Source: Hyphomonadaceae bacterium TMED5 (lineage in GTDB: Bacteria; Pseudomonadota; Alphaproteobacteria; Caulobacterales; Hyphomonadaceae). Taken from it: 64,000 nucleotides of DNA. The position numbers and the translations under genes are program-made. This document shows, piece by piece, positions 45,642 through 55,215 of this stretch. The stretch spans positions 496,001 through 560,000 of the forward strand of contig NHBK01000009.1 in assembly GCA_002173095.1 (NCBI GenBank). Direction: 5' to 3'. The stretch's first letter is position 1. The number at the start of each line of letters is the position of its first letter. Under the pieces are notes generated by a model. The model was not told the origin of the DNA and searched no databases. It saw only the letters and a list, made by a program, of their open reading frames with translations.

Positions 45642-46499
45642 ATGAACGCGCCGGGTTTTCCTCTTCCTCCAGATTTTGCCGAGTATAAAACCCGGACAGA
45701 ACGCTATATCGAACAGGCCAGCTGGTTTCCGTTTCAATGGGGGCGGCCCCTTGGCGCGAAAACGCCAGAGGGCATGCCGACAGATTTCTTCAGGTATGAT
45801 GCGCGCCGCTTTACGCGAATGATTGAGCGCGCCGAGCATATGCTCCGATGCCTCATCATCTGGCTGGCTTATCTGACCCTTCATCGCGTCGAGACAGAAC
45901 GCCTTTCAGACTTTGCCTGCCCCTGCAGATTGCCTTTTGGCGGAGGCGGTTCCGGGGCCGCTTCAGCGCCCAATCATCCGGATATGATCGCCCGCGGTAT
46001 TCCGGTATATGAGCCGCGCCTTCCTGCCTTTCGCATCAGCCTGCCAGATGGCGAAGTCGTTCGCCCCTTTGGGGTAGAGGGCGGTAGGGCGGTGGGGGAT
46101 GGGCGTTCTGTGCGCACGCCGAGGCCTCGGAATGACGCCATATTGTCGTCCGGCCTGTTGATTATGCGGCTTGAACGGCTGGGGGATATTCTGGACAGCA
46201 TTGAGCCCCGCGCCATGCGCTTGGCGCAGGTCTGGGTCGGGCGTCTGGTGTCAGGCGAGACACCGTCTGTCGACCCCGCAAGCGACATCAAAGTCCCGGC
46301 GCAGTGTTGGGGCACATCTTCGAAAAACCAAAGGCCAGACGTTCTTAGCGATGACAGGTACGAAATTCTGCCGCTGAAAACGCATGACCCACCGGATGCA
46401 CTTTTGAAAAATGCATCGAAAGAGGTCTGTGACGACTTAACCGCCTTACATGATGTCGCCCTGCGCGCCGCAGCCGCTTTCAATGCGCACTGTGGTTAG
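45642..46499 (+). CDS. Hypothetical protein with palindrome-derived segments
   Basis: Not recognised. A 285-residue protein, helix-rich with no signal peptide and several Arg/Asp-rich stretches. The middle (about residues 140-170) is low in predicted structure and includes the DNA palindrome at 46119-46130. The stretch SKNQRPDVLSDDRY (about 227-240) also looks inserted and resembles translated interspersed repeats. It is followed by a repeat-like hairpin. Either a lineage-specific gene or one carrying repeat insertions in frame. Confidence 0.5.
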   Translation: MNAPGFPLPPDFAEYKTRTERYIEQASWFPFQWGRPLGAKTPEGMPTDFFRYDARRFTRMIERAEHMLRCLIIWLAYLTLHRVETERLSDFACPCRLPFGGGGSGAASAPNHPDMIARGIPVYEPRLPAFRISLPDGEVVRPFGVEGGRAVGDGRSVRTPRPRNDAILSSGLLIMRLERLGDILDSIEPRAMRLAQVWVGRLVSGETPSVDPASDIKVPAQCWGTSSKNQRPDVLSDDRYEILPLKTHDPPDALLKNASKEVCDDLTALHDVALRAAAAFNAHCG

Positions 46500-46528
46500 C
46501 AGTGCACGACAATTTCCCTCATCCCAAT

Positions 46529-46555
46529 CCTTCTCCCTCTGGAGAAGGGTTTTTC
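46529..46555. repeat. REP-like palindrome or terminator
   Basis: CCTTCTCC (46529-46536) and GGAGAAGG (46541-46548) form an 8-bp stem with a CTCT loop, followed by GTTTTT. Together with the preceding CCCTCATCCCAA it looks like the interspersed CCTTCTCCC-type palindromic elements common in proteobacterial genomes. It can also act as a terminator for the preceding gene. Confidence 0.5.
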
Positions 46556-46642
46556 CGCATTCAGGCGGGCCTGTTTTTCATATTCCTCGCTTAACCATTC
46601 TGTGGCAGATTGCGCCTGAACGCGGTCAGGGGAGGGGCAACC

Positions 46643-47050
46643 ATGATCACAACGGGTTCAGTTCTAACACTGTTTCTGGCCAAGGCCTTTGGCGGGTATA
46701 TGCTTGCAGCGGGGCTTTCCGGCCTGACAATGCGCAAGCGCTGGGTAAAAATCATTGACGAGATGAAGGCGAGCGCCGCCATCTCTTATCTTGCGGGCAT
46801 AGTTGTTTTCGCCATTGGGTGCTGTGTGGTTGGTTTTCACAGCTTTTGGACCGACCCGCTGGCTGTGCTGATCACGCTGATCGGCTGGGGCGCTATACTG
46901 GAAGGCGTTCTGTTTTTGGTGATGCCCGGGCTGATCCTGCAATACAGCGCGTCTTTGCTGCGTCCTGCGGCGGTCCCGTTTATCGCCGGGCTGGCCGGTG
47001 GTGCAGGGCTGGCACTTTTCATTGTCGGCCTGTTCGGTCGTGTGAGCTGA
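46643..47050 (+). CDS. Hypothetical four-helix membrane protein
   Basis: Not recognised by name. Start at ATG 46643, with GGGGAGGGG upstream. The 135-residue product has about four hydrophobic helices and resembles small alphaproteobacterial inner-membrane proteins (GSVLTLFLAKAFGGYMLAAGLSGL). The next small membrane protein gene starts 4 bp later, and both are followed by the GATase gene, so the three form an operon. Confidence 0.65.
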   Translation: MITTGSVLTLFLAKAFGGYMLAAGLSGLTMRKRWVKIIDEMKASAAISYLAGIVVFAIGCCVVGFHSFWTDPLAVLITLIGWGAILEGVLFLVMPGLILQYSASLLRPAAVPFIAGLAGGAGLALFIVGLFGRVS

Positions 47051-47054
47051 AGCC

Positions 47055-47333
47055 ATGGGATTGGTAATTCTCACAATGGCCGTTATTTTACCGGCCATTC
47101 TTCTGACGGGCTGGTTCATTTTCCGCAACTGGCCATGGTTCATGATCTGGGCGGTCTTATGTTTTGCGATCACCCAGTTCTGGTTCTCTTCGGCCGATAG
47201 TGCGAAAAGCCTGGCCGCGATCATATTCTATGTGCAGGCCGGGGCTTCGGTGCTCGGCGGGGCGGCGCAGGGCATTAGATTGGTACTGATGGGGGAGGTG
47301 CCCTTCTCCTTTCTGGATGATGACATTAAGTGA
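47055..47333 (+). CDS. Hypothetical small membrane protein
   Basis: Not recognised. A 92-residue protein with about three hydrophobic segments, rich in Trp and Phe near the middle (FRNWPWFMIWAVLCF). Cotranscribed with its neighbours on both sides. No family assigned. Confidence 0.6.
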   Translation: MGLVILTMAVILPAILLTGWFIFRNWPWFMIWAVLCFAITQFWFSSADSAKSLAAIIFYVQAGASVLGGAAQGIRLVLMGEVPFSFLDDDIK

Positions 47334-47359
47334 GGGAGCCCTGACAGGAGACCCGTTTC

Positions 47360-48076
47360 ATGCGCCTCACTATTGTTGAAACCGGATTGCCACCAGAAGA
47401 CATTCGGGACGATTATCCGGGCGGATATCCGGTCATGTTTGAGGCGTTGTTTGCGAAGTCTGACCCGGAGATGACGTTTGAAACGGTCTCTGTGGTGAAG
47501 GGCGATGCGCTGCCTGATCCGGAAGGTCTGGAGGCTATTCTGATCACCGGGTCTGCCTTTGGCGTTTATGATGAAACGCCATGGATGCGCCCGCTAAAGG
47601 AATGGATTGGCTTTGCGGCTGAACAGAAAGTGCCGATGATTGGCATTTGTTTCGGTCATCAGGTCATCGCAGATGCGCTGGGCGGCGATGTGCGCAAGTC
47701 AGACAAGGGGTGGGGGCTTGGCCGCCATACCTATCAGGTGGAAACCCAGCCTGCATGGATGGGCCCAGACGCACGAGACACCTTCTCCGTCGGCGTGAGC
47801 CATCAGGATCAGGTGCTCGCTCCGCCAGCAGATGCGACAATACTGGCGGGAAATGAGTTCGCACCGCATGCGGCGCTCATCTATTCACGCGGACCTATTT
47901 TGAGTTTTCAGGGACATCCCGAGTTTGATGATAAATTCCTGACCGACCTTTATGAGGCCCGCAAGGGCAGGCCATTGTCTCAGGCGCAGGTGGATGACGC
48001 GCTTTCGAGCTTCAAAACGCCCGATGACAATGACCTGATGGCTCGCTGGATGGTGAGTTTCCTCAAATCATCCTAG
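47360..48076 (+). CDS. Class I glutamine amidotransferase-like protein
   Basis: A 238-residue protein with the GATase1 triad: Cys97 in GICFGHQ, His186 and Glu188 in QGHPEF. It stands alone rather than fused to a synthase and resembles the GMP-synthase-like or YfeJ-type family ([16 protein letters not shown]). It likely releases ammonia from glutamine or acts on a gamma-glutamyl compound. AGGAG precedes the start. Its stop overlaps the convergent chemoreceptor gene by 4 bp (CTAG). Confidence 0.85.
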   Translation: MRLTIVETGLPPEDIRDDYPGGYPVMFEALFAKSDPEMTFETVSVVKGDALPDPEGLEAILITGSAFGVYDETPWMRPLKEWIGFAAEQKVPMIGICFGHQVIADALGGDVRKSDKGWGLGRHTYQVETQPAWMGPDARDTFSVGVSHQDQVLAPPADATILAGNEFAPHAALIYSRGPILSFQGHPEFDDKFLTDLYEARKGRPLSQAQVDDALSSFKTPDDNDLMARWMVSFLKSS

Positions 48077-49560
48077 GCGGCCAGTTCACCTGACATGATC
48101 TTCACCTGTTCGGTGGAGTCCTTGATCAGGTTTGTGGCCTGCGCAATGCCGTCCACACCTTGGGAGATATTGGTGATGGCGGTCGTGGCATCACGCATAT
48201 TGTCAGAAATATCGCGTGTGACGCAGGCCTGCTCTTCTACCGCGCCAGAGATGGACACGGCGATGCTGTTCACCTGGGCGATCACGTCAGCAATTGCTGA
48301 TATAGCGGCGACAGCATTGTCGGTGGAGGTTTGAACGGCCAGAATCTGACCGGAAATTTCCTCCGTGGCACGCGCGGACTGACCCGCCAATGCCTTAACT
48401 TCGCCGGCGACAACGGCGAAGCCGCGGCCCGCATCACCTGCGCGGGCTGCCTCGATGGTGGCGTTTAACGCCAGCAGATTGGTCTGTTCTGCAATATCGG
48501 AGATCAGTTTGATGACCTGTCCGATTTCGCGTGCAGAACCAGAAAGAGAAGAGATTGCCTCATTGGCCGTGTTGACCTTGTCGACCGCTTCGCTCGACAC
48601 AGACCCTGCGCGGGCAACCTGTTGCGAAATCTCTTCAACAGAGGTTGCAAGCTGGCTGCTGCCTGCGGCGACATTCTCGACATTGTTCGAGGTTTCGCGC
48701 GCTGCGGCAGAGGCTTCGGTGATCTGAGCGGCCGCGTTTGTCACGGCTTCGAGGATTTTGGCGAGGTCGGTATCGACATGCTGTGAGGTCTCGGCGCGCT
48801 TGCGGCGAGCCAGAACCTGCGCAGTAATGTCTGTTGCGAATTTGACGACTTTGAACGGGCGACCATTCATGTCGAAAATCGGATTGTATGTCGCCTGAAT
48901 GAAGATCTCTTTATTGCCTTTGCCGAGGCGGCGATATTCAGCCGACTGGAATTGACCGGCCTTCAGCTGACGCCAGAAATCGGTATAGGCCGTGCCCTGA
49001 TCTTCGGGTGCAACGAACATGGAGTGGTGGCGGCCCACAATCTCATCGAGGGCGTAGCCAACGGCATTGCAGAAATTCTCGTTCGCATCGAGGATTTTGC
49101 CATCCAGGTCGAAATGGATCACCGCCATGGAACGGTCAATCGCGTTCACCTGGCCCTGGTCGCCAGCGCTTTTGAGCTTTTGAGCGGTGATATCGGTCGC
49201 GATTTTGATCGCGCCGGTAACCTGCCCATCGGAATTGATGAGTGGGTTATAGCTGGCCTGAATCCAGATTTCCTTGCCCGCTTTGGTGAAGCGGCGGAAT
49301 TCTGAGGCGAAGAATTCGCCCTGGGCGATCCGTTGCCAGAAGTTTTTGTAATCGGAAGATGAGCGGTCTTCCTGAGAGAGGAACATTGAGTGGTGCTGAC
49401 CCACTATTTCGGATAGCTCATATCCCACAGCATCAAGAAAATTTTGGTTGGCATCCACAATGGTGCCGTCTGGTTTGAATTCGATGATTGCCTGTGAACG
49501 GTGAAGTGCTTTCAGCCGCGTGGCGTTCTGGTCTGTTTGTTTAAAAGTTAATCGCATCAT
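48073..49560 (-). CDS. Soluble PAS-PAS methyl-accepting chemotaxis protein (copy 1)
   Basis: A 495-residue chemoreceptor with no transmembrane helix. Two PAS domains (about 25-125 and 147-246), each with [24 protein letters not shown]-like starts, precede the MCP signalling hairpin, whose tip is [28 protein letters not shown] (split here: [16 protein letters not shown] then [12 protein letters not shown]). It should form cytoplasmic signalling arrays with CheA and CheW, sensing an internal or redox signal through PAS. First of three paralogues in a row on this strand; the middle copy has its own terminator. Confidence 0.9.
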   Translation of the reverse strand: MMRLTFKQTDQNATRLKALHRSQAIIEFKPDGTIVDANQNFLDAVGYELSEIVGQHHSMFLSQEDRSSSDYKNFWQRIAQGEFFASEFRRFTKAGKEIWIQASYNPLINSDGQVTGAIKIATDITAQKLKSAGDQGQVNAIDRSMAVIHFDLDGKILDANENFCNAVGYALDEIVGRHHSMFVAPEDQGTAYTDFWRQLKAGQFQSAEYRRLGKGNKEIFIQATYNPIFDMNGRPFKVVKFATDITAQVLARRKRAETSQHVDTDLAKILEAVTNAAAQITEASAAARETSNNVENVAAGSSQLATSVEEISQQVARAGSVSSEAVDKVNTANEAISSLSGSAREIGQVIKLISDIAEQTNLLALNATIEAARAGDAGRGFAVVAGEVKALAGQSARATEEISGQILAVQTSTDNAVAAISAIADVIAQVNSIAVSISGAVEEQACVTRDISDNMRDATTAITNISQGVDGIAQATNLIKDSTEQVKIMSGELAA

Positions 49561-49683
49561 TTAGCCCTTTTATTTTGTATTTTCTCAAAGAGCGCTCCGA
49601 CGAAGAGCTGAGGAGTGTTTACAGTGTAAAGGATTGCCTGAGGCTTTTTGCGCCTTCCGGAATTTTTAAAGGCCGATTAACGG

Positions 49684-49710
49684 AAAATGGCGGCTCACAA
49701 GGAGCCGCCA
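49684..49710 (-). terminator. Intrinsic terminator of the second chemoreceptor gene
   Basis: A 9-bp perfect stem (49688-49696 with 49702-49710), 5-nt loop, and a TTTT tract on the minus strand. It separates copy 2 from copy 1, so each has its own promoter. Confidence 0.8.
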
Positions 49711-49797
49711 AATGGAAAGTTTCTGATTTTCAGATCGTTAGGCAATCTAAGATGGTAAATCCCCTAACGTGCCCGTCATTTACGACCTTGGTCGATT

Positions 49798-51282
49798 TTA
49801 ACCAGCTAAAGATGCAGATCGTGACTTCACTTTCTGCGTGGAGGTCTGAATTTCACGGGTCGCATCTGCAATAGAATTGATGCCGCGATTGATGTTGGTG
49901 ACCGCATTGGTCGCCTCAGACATGTTCGCAGAGATATTGCGTGTGACCACGGCCTGTTCTTCAACCGCGCCAGAGATGGAGACGGAGATTGAGCTCACGT
50001 CTTCAATGACTTTTGCAATCGCAGAGATCGATTCAACGGCTTCTCTCGTCATATCCTGAATGGAGGAAATCTGTTGGCCGATCTCTTCACTCGCGCGGGA
50101 AGATTGAGTCGCCAGCTGTTTGACTTCGCTGGCAACGACCGCAAAGCCGCGCCCCGCATCGCCTGCACGAGCGGCCTCAATTGTGGCATTCAGGGCGAGC
50201 AGGTTTGTCTGTTCTGCGATGTCAGAGATCAGATTGATGATTTCGCCAATCTGATCAGCCGATTTTGCGAGCATGTCGAAACGTGCACCAGCCTGGCTGG
50301 CTTCGTTCACGGCATGTCGGGAGATGTCCAGCGCCTTGGTGGCTTCAGTTGAGATCTGCTCAACCGAAGAGGCCAGCTGGGCAGAACCATGAGCGACGTT
50401 CTCAACGCTGGAAGCAGTTTCAGAAGATGCCATTGCGGCTTCTTCTGCCTGTCCTGCGGCGTTGCGAACGATTTGTTCGATCTCAGAAAGCTCGCGGTCG
50501 ATTTCTTTGGAGGTTTCGCCACGCGCCAGGCGCGCTTCGACCTGAGACGTCACATCGGTCGCAAACTTGATGACCTTGTACACCTTGCCGGCATAATTCT
50601 GGATGGGCGTGTAAGTCGCCTGAATATAGACGGCCTTGCCAGACTTCGACATGCGTTTGTACTCGCCGATTTGAGGAATACCGGCGCGAAGATCGTCCCA
50701 GAATTTCTCATAGCTGGCATTCTGATCTGCTTTGTCGATGAACATAGCATGTTTTTTGCCTATAATCTCGCTCACGGGATAGCCGACGGTTTTGCAGAAA
50801 TTCTCGTTTGCTTCTAGAATGTTTCCGTCACGGTCAAAGTGGATCACAGCTTGTGATTCATTGATCGCCATCAGCGTGCCGGCGTCGATAGAGGTTTTGC
50901 GCTTACGCTCGGAAATGTCTGACGCGACTTTGATAATGCCGGTGACATTGCCGTCTTTATCTTTGATCGAGTTATAGCTCGCCTGAATCCAGACGGACTT
51001 GCCATCCTTTGTGATCCGACGAAACTCTTCTGACAGGAATACGCCCTCGCGAAGTGAACGCCAGAAGTCTCGATATTCGTCAGTTTTTGCTTCATCCGGA
51101 TCCACGAACATTCGGTGATGCTGACCAACAACCTGAGATAGCTCATATCCCATAAGCTTCAGGAAGTTCTCATTGGCATCTACAATCGTGCCATCTGGAT
51201 TAAATTCAATAACAGCTTGTGAAAGCGAAATGGCTTTCAGCTTTGCGTCGGCGGAATTTGAACTGCGCAGAGATTTGAACAT
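49798..51282 (-). CDS. Soluble PAS-PAS methyl-accepting chemotaxis protein (copy 2)
   Basis: A 494-residue paralogue with the same plan: two PAS domains (about 22-122 and 143-243), linker, then the MCP hairpin with the [16 protein letters not shown] tip. It lacks transmembrane helices. PAS domains differ in detail from copies 1 and 3 (for example [13 protein letters not shown]), suggesting different ligands or redox states. The 113-bp gap to copy 3 contains no clear terminator, so copies 3 and 2 may be cotranscribed. Confidence 0.9.
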   Translation of the reverse strand: MFKSLRSSNSADAKLKAISLSQAVIEFNPDGTIVDANENFLKLMGYELSQVVGQHHRMFVDPDEAKTDEYRDFWRSLREGVFLSEEFRRITKDGKSVWIQASYNSIKDKDGNVTGIIKVASDISERKRKTSIDAGTLMAINESQAVIHFDRDGNILEANENFCKTVGYPVSEIIGKKHAMFIDKADQNASYEKFWDDLRAGIPQIGEYKRMSKSGKAVYIQATYTPIQNYAGKVYKVIKFATDVTSQVEARLARGETSKEIDRELSEIEQIVRNAAGQAEEAAMASSETASSVENVAHGSAQLASSVEQISTEATKALDISRHAVNEASQAGARFDMLAKSADQIGEIINLISDIAEQTNLLALNATIEAARAGDAGRGFAVVASEVKQLATQSSRASEEIGQQISSIQDMTREAVESISAIAKVIEDVSSISVSISGAVEEQAVVTRNISANMSEATNAVTNINRGINSIADATREIQTSTQKVKSRSASLAG

Positions 51283-51395
51283 TCTGTCACCCGTCTAAGG
51301 TTTGTTTTATGGCCCGTACGGTAACTGAAAAGGTTTACGATGAAGTTGACTTGATTAAATAATTAGGCGTTCATCCGTGACGGTTTTGAAACTGA

Positions 51396-52871
51396 TCAGG
51401 CAGCAATAGAGGCGGACATTTGTTTGAGCTTGTTTGCCGTTTCCTGAATGTCCTGAATGGATATCGAAATGGCCTCAAAACTGTCAGTAATGTCTGTTAC
51501 CGCTTTGCTGGCGTGTGACATGTTTCCGGAAATGTCACTCGTCACAGCGGCTTGCTCTTCCATAGTGCCAGCAATGGACATGGAAATGTCGTTCACACCG
51601 CGAATGACCTCTTCAATAGAAAGAATTGCTTCTGAAGCTTCTCGCGTCGCGTTCTGAACAGTTTGAATTTGACTGGTTATTTCGCCGGTAGCATTTGCGG
51701 ATTGTGAGGCAAGTTGTTTCACTTCGCTGGCCACGACAGCAAATCCTTTTCCCGCTTCGCCCGCACGTGCGGCCTCAATTGTCGCATTTAGCGCGAGTAG
51801 GTTGGTTTGTGCGGCAATGTCTGAAATCAGCTTCACGACGCTGTTGATCTGTTCGGCGCTGTTTGTGAGGCTGTTTATGAATTCAGTTGCCGTCCGGGAT
51901 TTGGAAACCGCCTCTCCGGACACCTTTTCTGCCTGGCTCAGTTGTTGAGATATATCCTGAACCGAGGCTGCAAGCTGGCTGCTGCCGGAGGCGACATTCT
52001 CAACGCCGCTGGCGGTGTCGCGGGATGACGCCAGAGAGGTTTTGATCTGATCGCTCACCTGATCAATAGCCTCCTGGATGCGAGACAGATCACCATCAAT
52101 TTCGCGAAGGGCAAGGCGGCGTTTGACGCGCTCAGTTTCGTCAGTCGCGAATTTGACGACTTTGAAGACTTTGCCGTCTTGGTCGAAAATCGGATTATAC
52201 GTCGCGTTGATGTAAATATCACGGTCGCCTTTGGCTTTACGCTTATATTCAGCAGATTGGAATTCGCCGTGTCTTAGCGCCTGCCAGAACTTTTCGTATT
52301 CAGCACCCTGATCATCTTCATAGACCAACATGGAGTGGTGGCGACCTTTTATCTCCTCCAGTGTGTAGCCAACCGCATGAAGGAAGTTGTCATTCGCGAA
52401 AAGAATTTCACCCTCGGGTGTGAAGTGGATAACGGCCTGAGAGCGGTTCAACGCTGCGATCTGGCCAGCATTTTCTGCAGAGATAATTTTTTCCGCAGTT
52501 GTGTCGGAGGCGATTTTCATGACGCCGACAACCTGACCATCATTATTGAGGATTGGGTTGTAGGATGCCTGGATCCAGACATCTTTACCACCTTTGCCAA
52601 TGCGTCGGTATTCAGCTGACTGAAATTTGCCCGCTTTCAATGACGCCCAGAAAGCTTTGTATTCCGGAGCTTCGCGTTCTTGCGGCGTGACGAAAAGTGA
52701 GTGATGTTTTCCTAAGATTTCGTCAAGCGAATATCCAACCGTTTGAAGGAAATTACTATTCGCGTATCGGATCACCCCATCCGGTGAAAACTCAATAATT
52801 GCCTGCGACTGATCAAGCGCCGCCATACGGGCGGAGTCGTCTAGTCCCTTTGACGTTTTTTTTCCTAGCAT
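51396..52871 (-). CDS. Soluble PAS-PAS methyl-accepting chemotaxis protein (copy 3)
   Basis: A 491-residue paralogue, first in transcription order. Two PAS domains (about 25-125 and 145-245, with [15 protein letters not shown]), then the signalling hairpin [17 protein letters not shown] (Ala in place of the Glu before Gln in copies 1 and 2). No transmembrane helix. Upstream, 190 bp to the next gene has AT-rich promoter-like sequence with a TTAAG-N6-TATAAC stretch near 52920. Confidence 0.9.
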   Translation of the reverse strand: MLGKKTSKGLDDSARMAALDQSQAIIEFSPDGVIRYANSNFLQTVGYSLDEILGKHHSLFVTPQEREAPEYKAFWASLKAGKFQSAEYRRIGKGGKDVWIQASYNPILNNDGQVVGVMKIASDTTAEKIISAENAGQIAALNRSQAVIHFTPEGEILFANDNFLHAVGYTLEEIKGRHHSMLVYEDDQGAEYEKFWQALRHGEFQSAEYKRKAKGDRDIYINATYNPIFDQDGKVFKVVKFATDETERVKRRLALREIDGDLSRIQEAIDQVSDQIKTSLASSRDTASGVENVASGSSQLAASVQDISQQLSQAEKVSGEAVSKSRTATEFINSLTNSAEQINSVVKLISDIAAQTNLLALNATIEAARAGEAGKGFAVVASEVKQLASQSANATGEITSQIQTVQNATREASEAILSIEEVIRGVNDISMSIAGTMEEQAAVTSDISGNMSHASKAVTDITDSFEAISISIQDIQETANKLKQMSASIAA

Positions 52872-53061
52872 CCCCTTGGATCTCCCAGCTCTGTTTGGAC
52901 AAGTTGTCGCAGACCTGAGTTAAGAATACGTATAACTTAGCGTTTTTTAAACGAGTTCATAAAAACTCAGAGGTGTATTATTTCGTATAAGAAGCCGAAA
53001 GTGCTTCAGTTACACGTCCCAATCTGGTCGCGATTTCGATGCAATGAAGTGGAATGTTGGT

Positions 53062-53463
53062 CTATTTTTGTTTAGGCAGGCGGTTCGAAACTACCCATCC
53101 GGCGAGCTGATAGCCTGCCGACAGAAGAACAAATAGCCCCGTTAGCTGATGGGAAATGACAAAACTGACGACTGCGATGGCGATGCAGGCAAGGTCCAGC
53201 CGGTCTTCGCTCATTAGAAGCCCCATGGGTTGGCGGACCTCTGAAACGCGTTTGAGTGTGGTTTGATAGAGCCCATTCATGGTGGGCGGGCCAAACACAT
53301 CCTGTAAGGCCCGCGGTTCCATAATGCCCGTCAGCTCACACAAATCAGATGCGCGGGCACGGCCTTCAGTGACGGCCTGCTTGCGCGCACCTGTGCCGAT
53401 GAGGCTGACAATCGCCGACAGGGCGACGGCGATGGCAAAAATGGGTTCAGCAGATCCGAGCAT
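53062..53463 (-). CDS. Hypothetical membrane protein after mch
   Basis: Not recognised. A 133-residue protein with an N-terminal helix (about 8-22), a helical soluble middle and two C-terminal helices (about 92-108 and 111-125). Its start codon overlaps the stop of mch (TAATG), so it is coupled to mch. No known role for it in the ethylmalonyl-CoA pathway. Confidence 0.65.
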   Translation of the reverse strand: MLGSAEPIFAIAVALSAIVSLIGTGARKQAVTEGRARASDLCELTGIMEPRALQDVFGPPTMNGLYQTTLKRVSEVRQPMGLLMSEDRLDLACIAIAVVSFVISHQLTGLFVLLSAGYQLAGWVVSNRLPKQK

Positions 53464-54503
53464 TACCGGGATTTGGGGACGGCAGCCCAGTAATCAAAGT
53501 CCAGAAGCACGTCTGGAAGATATTTTCCGTCTTCGCCTTTGTACGGATAGTCGGCGCATGGCTTGTCTTTGGTTGCCACAAGTCGAAGGCGCAGCGCACC
53601 AACCGTGTCAGACAGGTCTGCCTTATCCAGCACTTCTGACCAGGCATGTATGGTATCACCTGAGAAGAGCGGGTTGCAGTGTGTGCCGCCATTGATGGCG
53701 ATCATCTGACCGGCATTTGCAAGGCCATTAAAGGCGAGGCTGCGTGCGGTGGAAATGACGACCCCGCCATAGATGAGGCGTTTGCCGAAACGACCTTTTG
53801 CCTGTTCGAACTGGTTGAAATGCACTTTAGCCGTATTCTGATAAAGACGTGTTGCCGTCTGGTGTTCAGATTCTTCAATCGTCATGCCATCGACATGGTC
53901 GATTTGCTCGCCAATCTCATAGTCCTCGAAGAGGTGAGGGCTGCCAGCGAGTTCGGTATCATAGCTGGCATAGTCTGCGCCGGCGCTGAGTTGGTCGGCA
54001 GGAACCACTTTCGGAAGGTCCGGAAGGACGGCTTCAGGCGCAGGGTTGGAGGCGTCTTTCTTATTGACCATCACCCAGCGCACATAGGTCAGAACGGTTT
54101 CGCCATTTTGGTTTGTGCCGGTGGTGCGCACATAAACCACACCGGTTTTTCCGTTGGAGTTTTCTTTGCGGCCAATCACTTCAGACGTCGCAAAAAGTGT
54201 GTCACCCGGGAAGACGGGGGCCAGAAACTTGCCATCGGCATAGCCAAGGTTTGCCACAGCATTCAGTGAGATATCCGGAACCGTTTTGCCGAACACCACA
54301 TGGAAGACGATAAGCGGATCGATAGGTTGGCGGTCGAAACCGGCAGCTTCAGCAAACGGTGTTGAAGAATAAAGCGCATAGCGCGAGCCGGTGAGGGAGC
54401 GATAAATCGCGAGATCGGCTTCGTTTACCGTCAGAGGCGTTGCGTGTTTCAGGACACGGCCAATGGTGAAGTCTTCAAAGTAATTGCCGGAAAATGATTT
54501 CAT
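53463..54503 (-). CDS. mch: Mesaconyl-CoA hydratase
   Basis: A 346-residue double-hotdog MaoC-family protein, full length for Mch. The N-terminal half has FHVVFGKTVPDISLNAVANLGYA and VFPGDTL, ENSNGKTGVVYVRT, and YVRWVMVNKK; the C-terminal half has DHVDGMTIEESEHQTATRLYQNTAKVHFN. These stretches match the mesaconyl-CoA hydratase of the ethylmalonyl-CoA pathway rather than a generic enoyl-CoA hydratase. It interconverts mesaconyl-CoA and beta-methylmalyl-CoA. Its distance from ccr and ecm shows the pathway genes are dispersed. Confidence 0.92.
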   Translation of the reverse strand: MKSFSGNYFEDFTIGRVLKHATPLTVNEADLAIYRSLTGSRYALYSSTPFAEAAGFDRQPIDPLIVFHVVFGKTVPDISLNAVANLGYADGKFLAPVFPGDTLFATSEVIGRKENSNGKTGVVYVRTTGTNQNGETVLTYVRWVMVNKKDASNPAPEAVLPDLPKVVPADQLSAGADYASYDTELAGSPHLFEDYEIGEQIDHVDGMTIEESEHQTATRLYQNTAKVHFNQFEQAKGRFGKRLIYGGVVISTARSLAFNGLANAGQMIAINGGTHCNPLFSGDTIHAWSEVLDKADLSDTVGALRLRLVATKDKPCADYPYKGEDGKYLPDVLLDFDYWAAVPKSR

Positions 54504-54583
54504 GTCGCTGACCCCGATACGCGTTTGTTTGTCTTTCTTTAAAGACGTTCAACAAGGAAAGCGTACGGGCTGTCAATCAGGTG

Positions 54584-54856
54584 TCAGGTCAGCATGAACA
54601 ATATTTGATTATATACACTGGTCGCGGTTTCGGATCGGGAAATGAGATCAAGCGCATTGTCACGAATGGAAGGGGCGTGCGTTTCTGCGAGTGGCGCAAT
54701 CACGGCGCCAAAAATCATCACGGCCACGAGCTTCATCTGAAAGCTCTGGAATAATCCACGCCCGAAAGAGAAGAGTTTGGCTAATGGCCATGCCAGGACA
54801 AAATAGAGTAGCGCGCTCGCCATCCCCGCTGCCCAGGCAGTTGCGGTGATTTCCAT
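54584..54856 (-). CDS. Hypothetical small membrane protein
   Basis: Not recognised. A 90-residue protein with about two hydrophobic helices (4-28 and 41-58). Upstream of mch on the same strand with an 80-bp gap, so it may be cotranscribed. Confidence 0.6.
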   Translation of the reverse strand: MEITATAWAAGMASALLYFVLAWPLAKLFSFGRGLFQSFQMKLVAVMIFGAVIAPLAETHAPSIRDNALDLISRSETATSVYNQILFMLT

Positions 54857-55215
54857 GGGTTGGTCTCCCTAGTGAGACTTGTCTACAGCGAAGTTGTTAA
54901 CAGATGGCTCGAAAAAATTATTACATTTTCATCGAGTTCGAGATCAGAACCGCAAAAAAACGCTTTATCCACAGGCAAGGCGGGACAAAATTCCATAATT
55001 CTACCGGTGTCATGAAAAAAGCTGCTCAAACTTCTTTTCGGGCATAGTAGGTGCGAATTCTATTCCAAAACGTGCGGTTGCCTTCGTTGAAGCTGCGAGT
55101 TTCGCTGATCACGAGCGCGTGAGGGCGTACAATTTTCTCAAAAAAACGGCCCGGACTCTACTTGTTAGGAAATAACATCCGTGCAATGTGACGCTATAAC
55201 CTAACGGGGTATTGG
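54857..55215. promoter_or_regulatory. 359-bp gap with a DnaA box before the TonB receptor
   Basis: This AT-rich divergent gap has no supported ORF or RNA. A consensus DnaA box TTATCCACA lies at 54965-54973. Near the receptor start, TGTTA-GGAAA-TAACA (55163-55177) is a palindrome, and GTTAGG (55164-55169) pairs with CCTAAC (55200-55205). These are candidate operators, possibly for Zur if the receptor imports zinc, though they do not match the usual Zur box closely. No second DnaA box was seen, so this is not argued to be an origin. Confidence 0.4.

Noticed and set aside
54857-55215. AT-rich gap with a DnaA box considered as a replication origin
   Set aside because: Only one consensus DnaA box was seen, and there are no iterons, dnaA or gidA/parAB neighbours.
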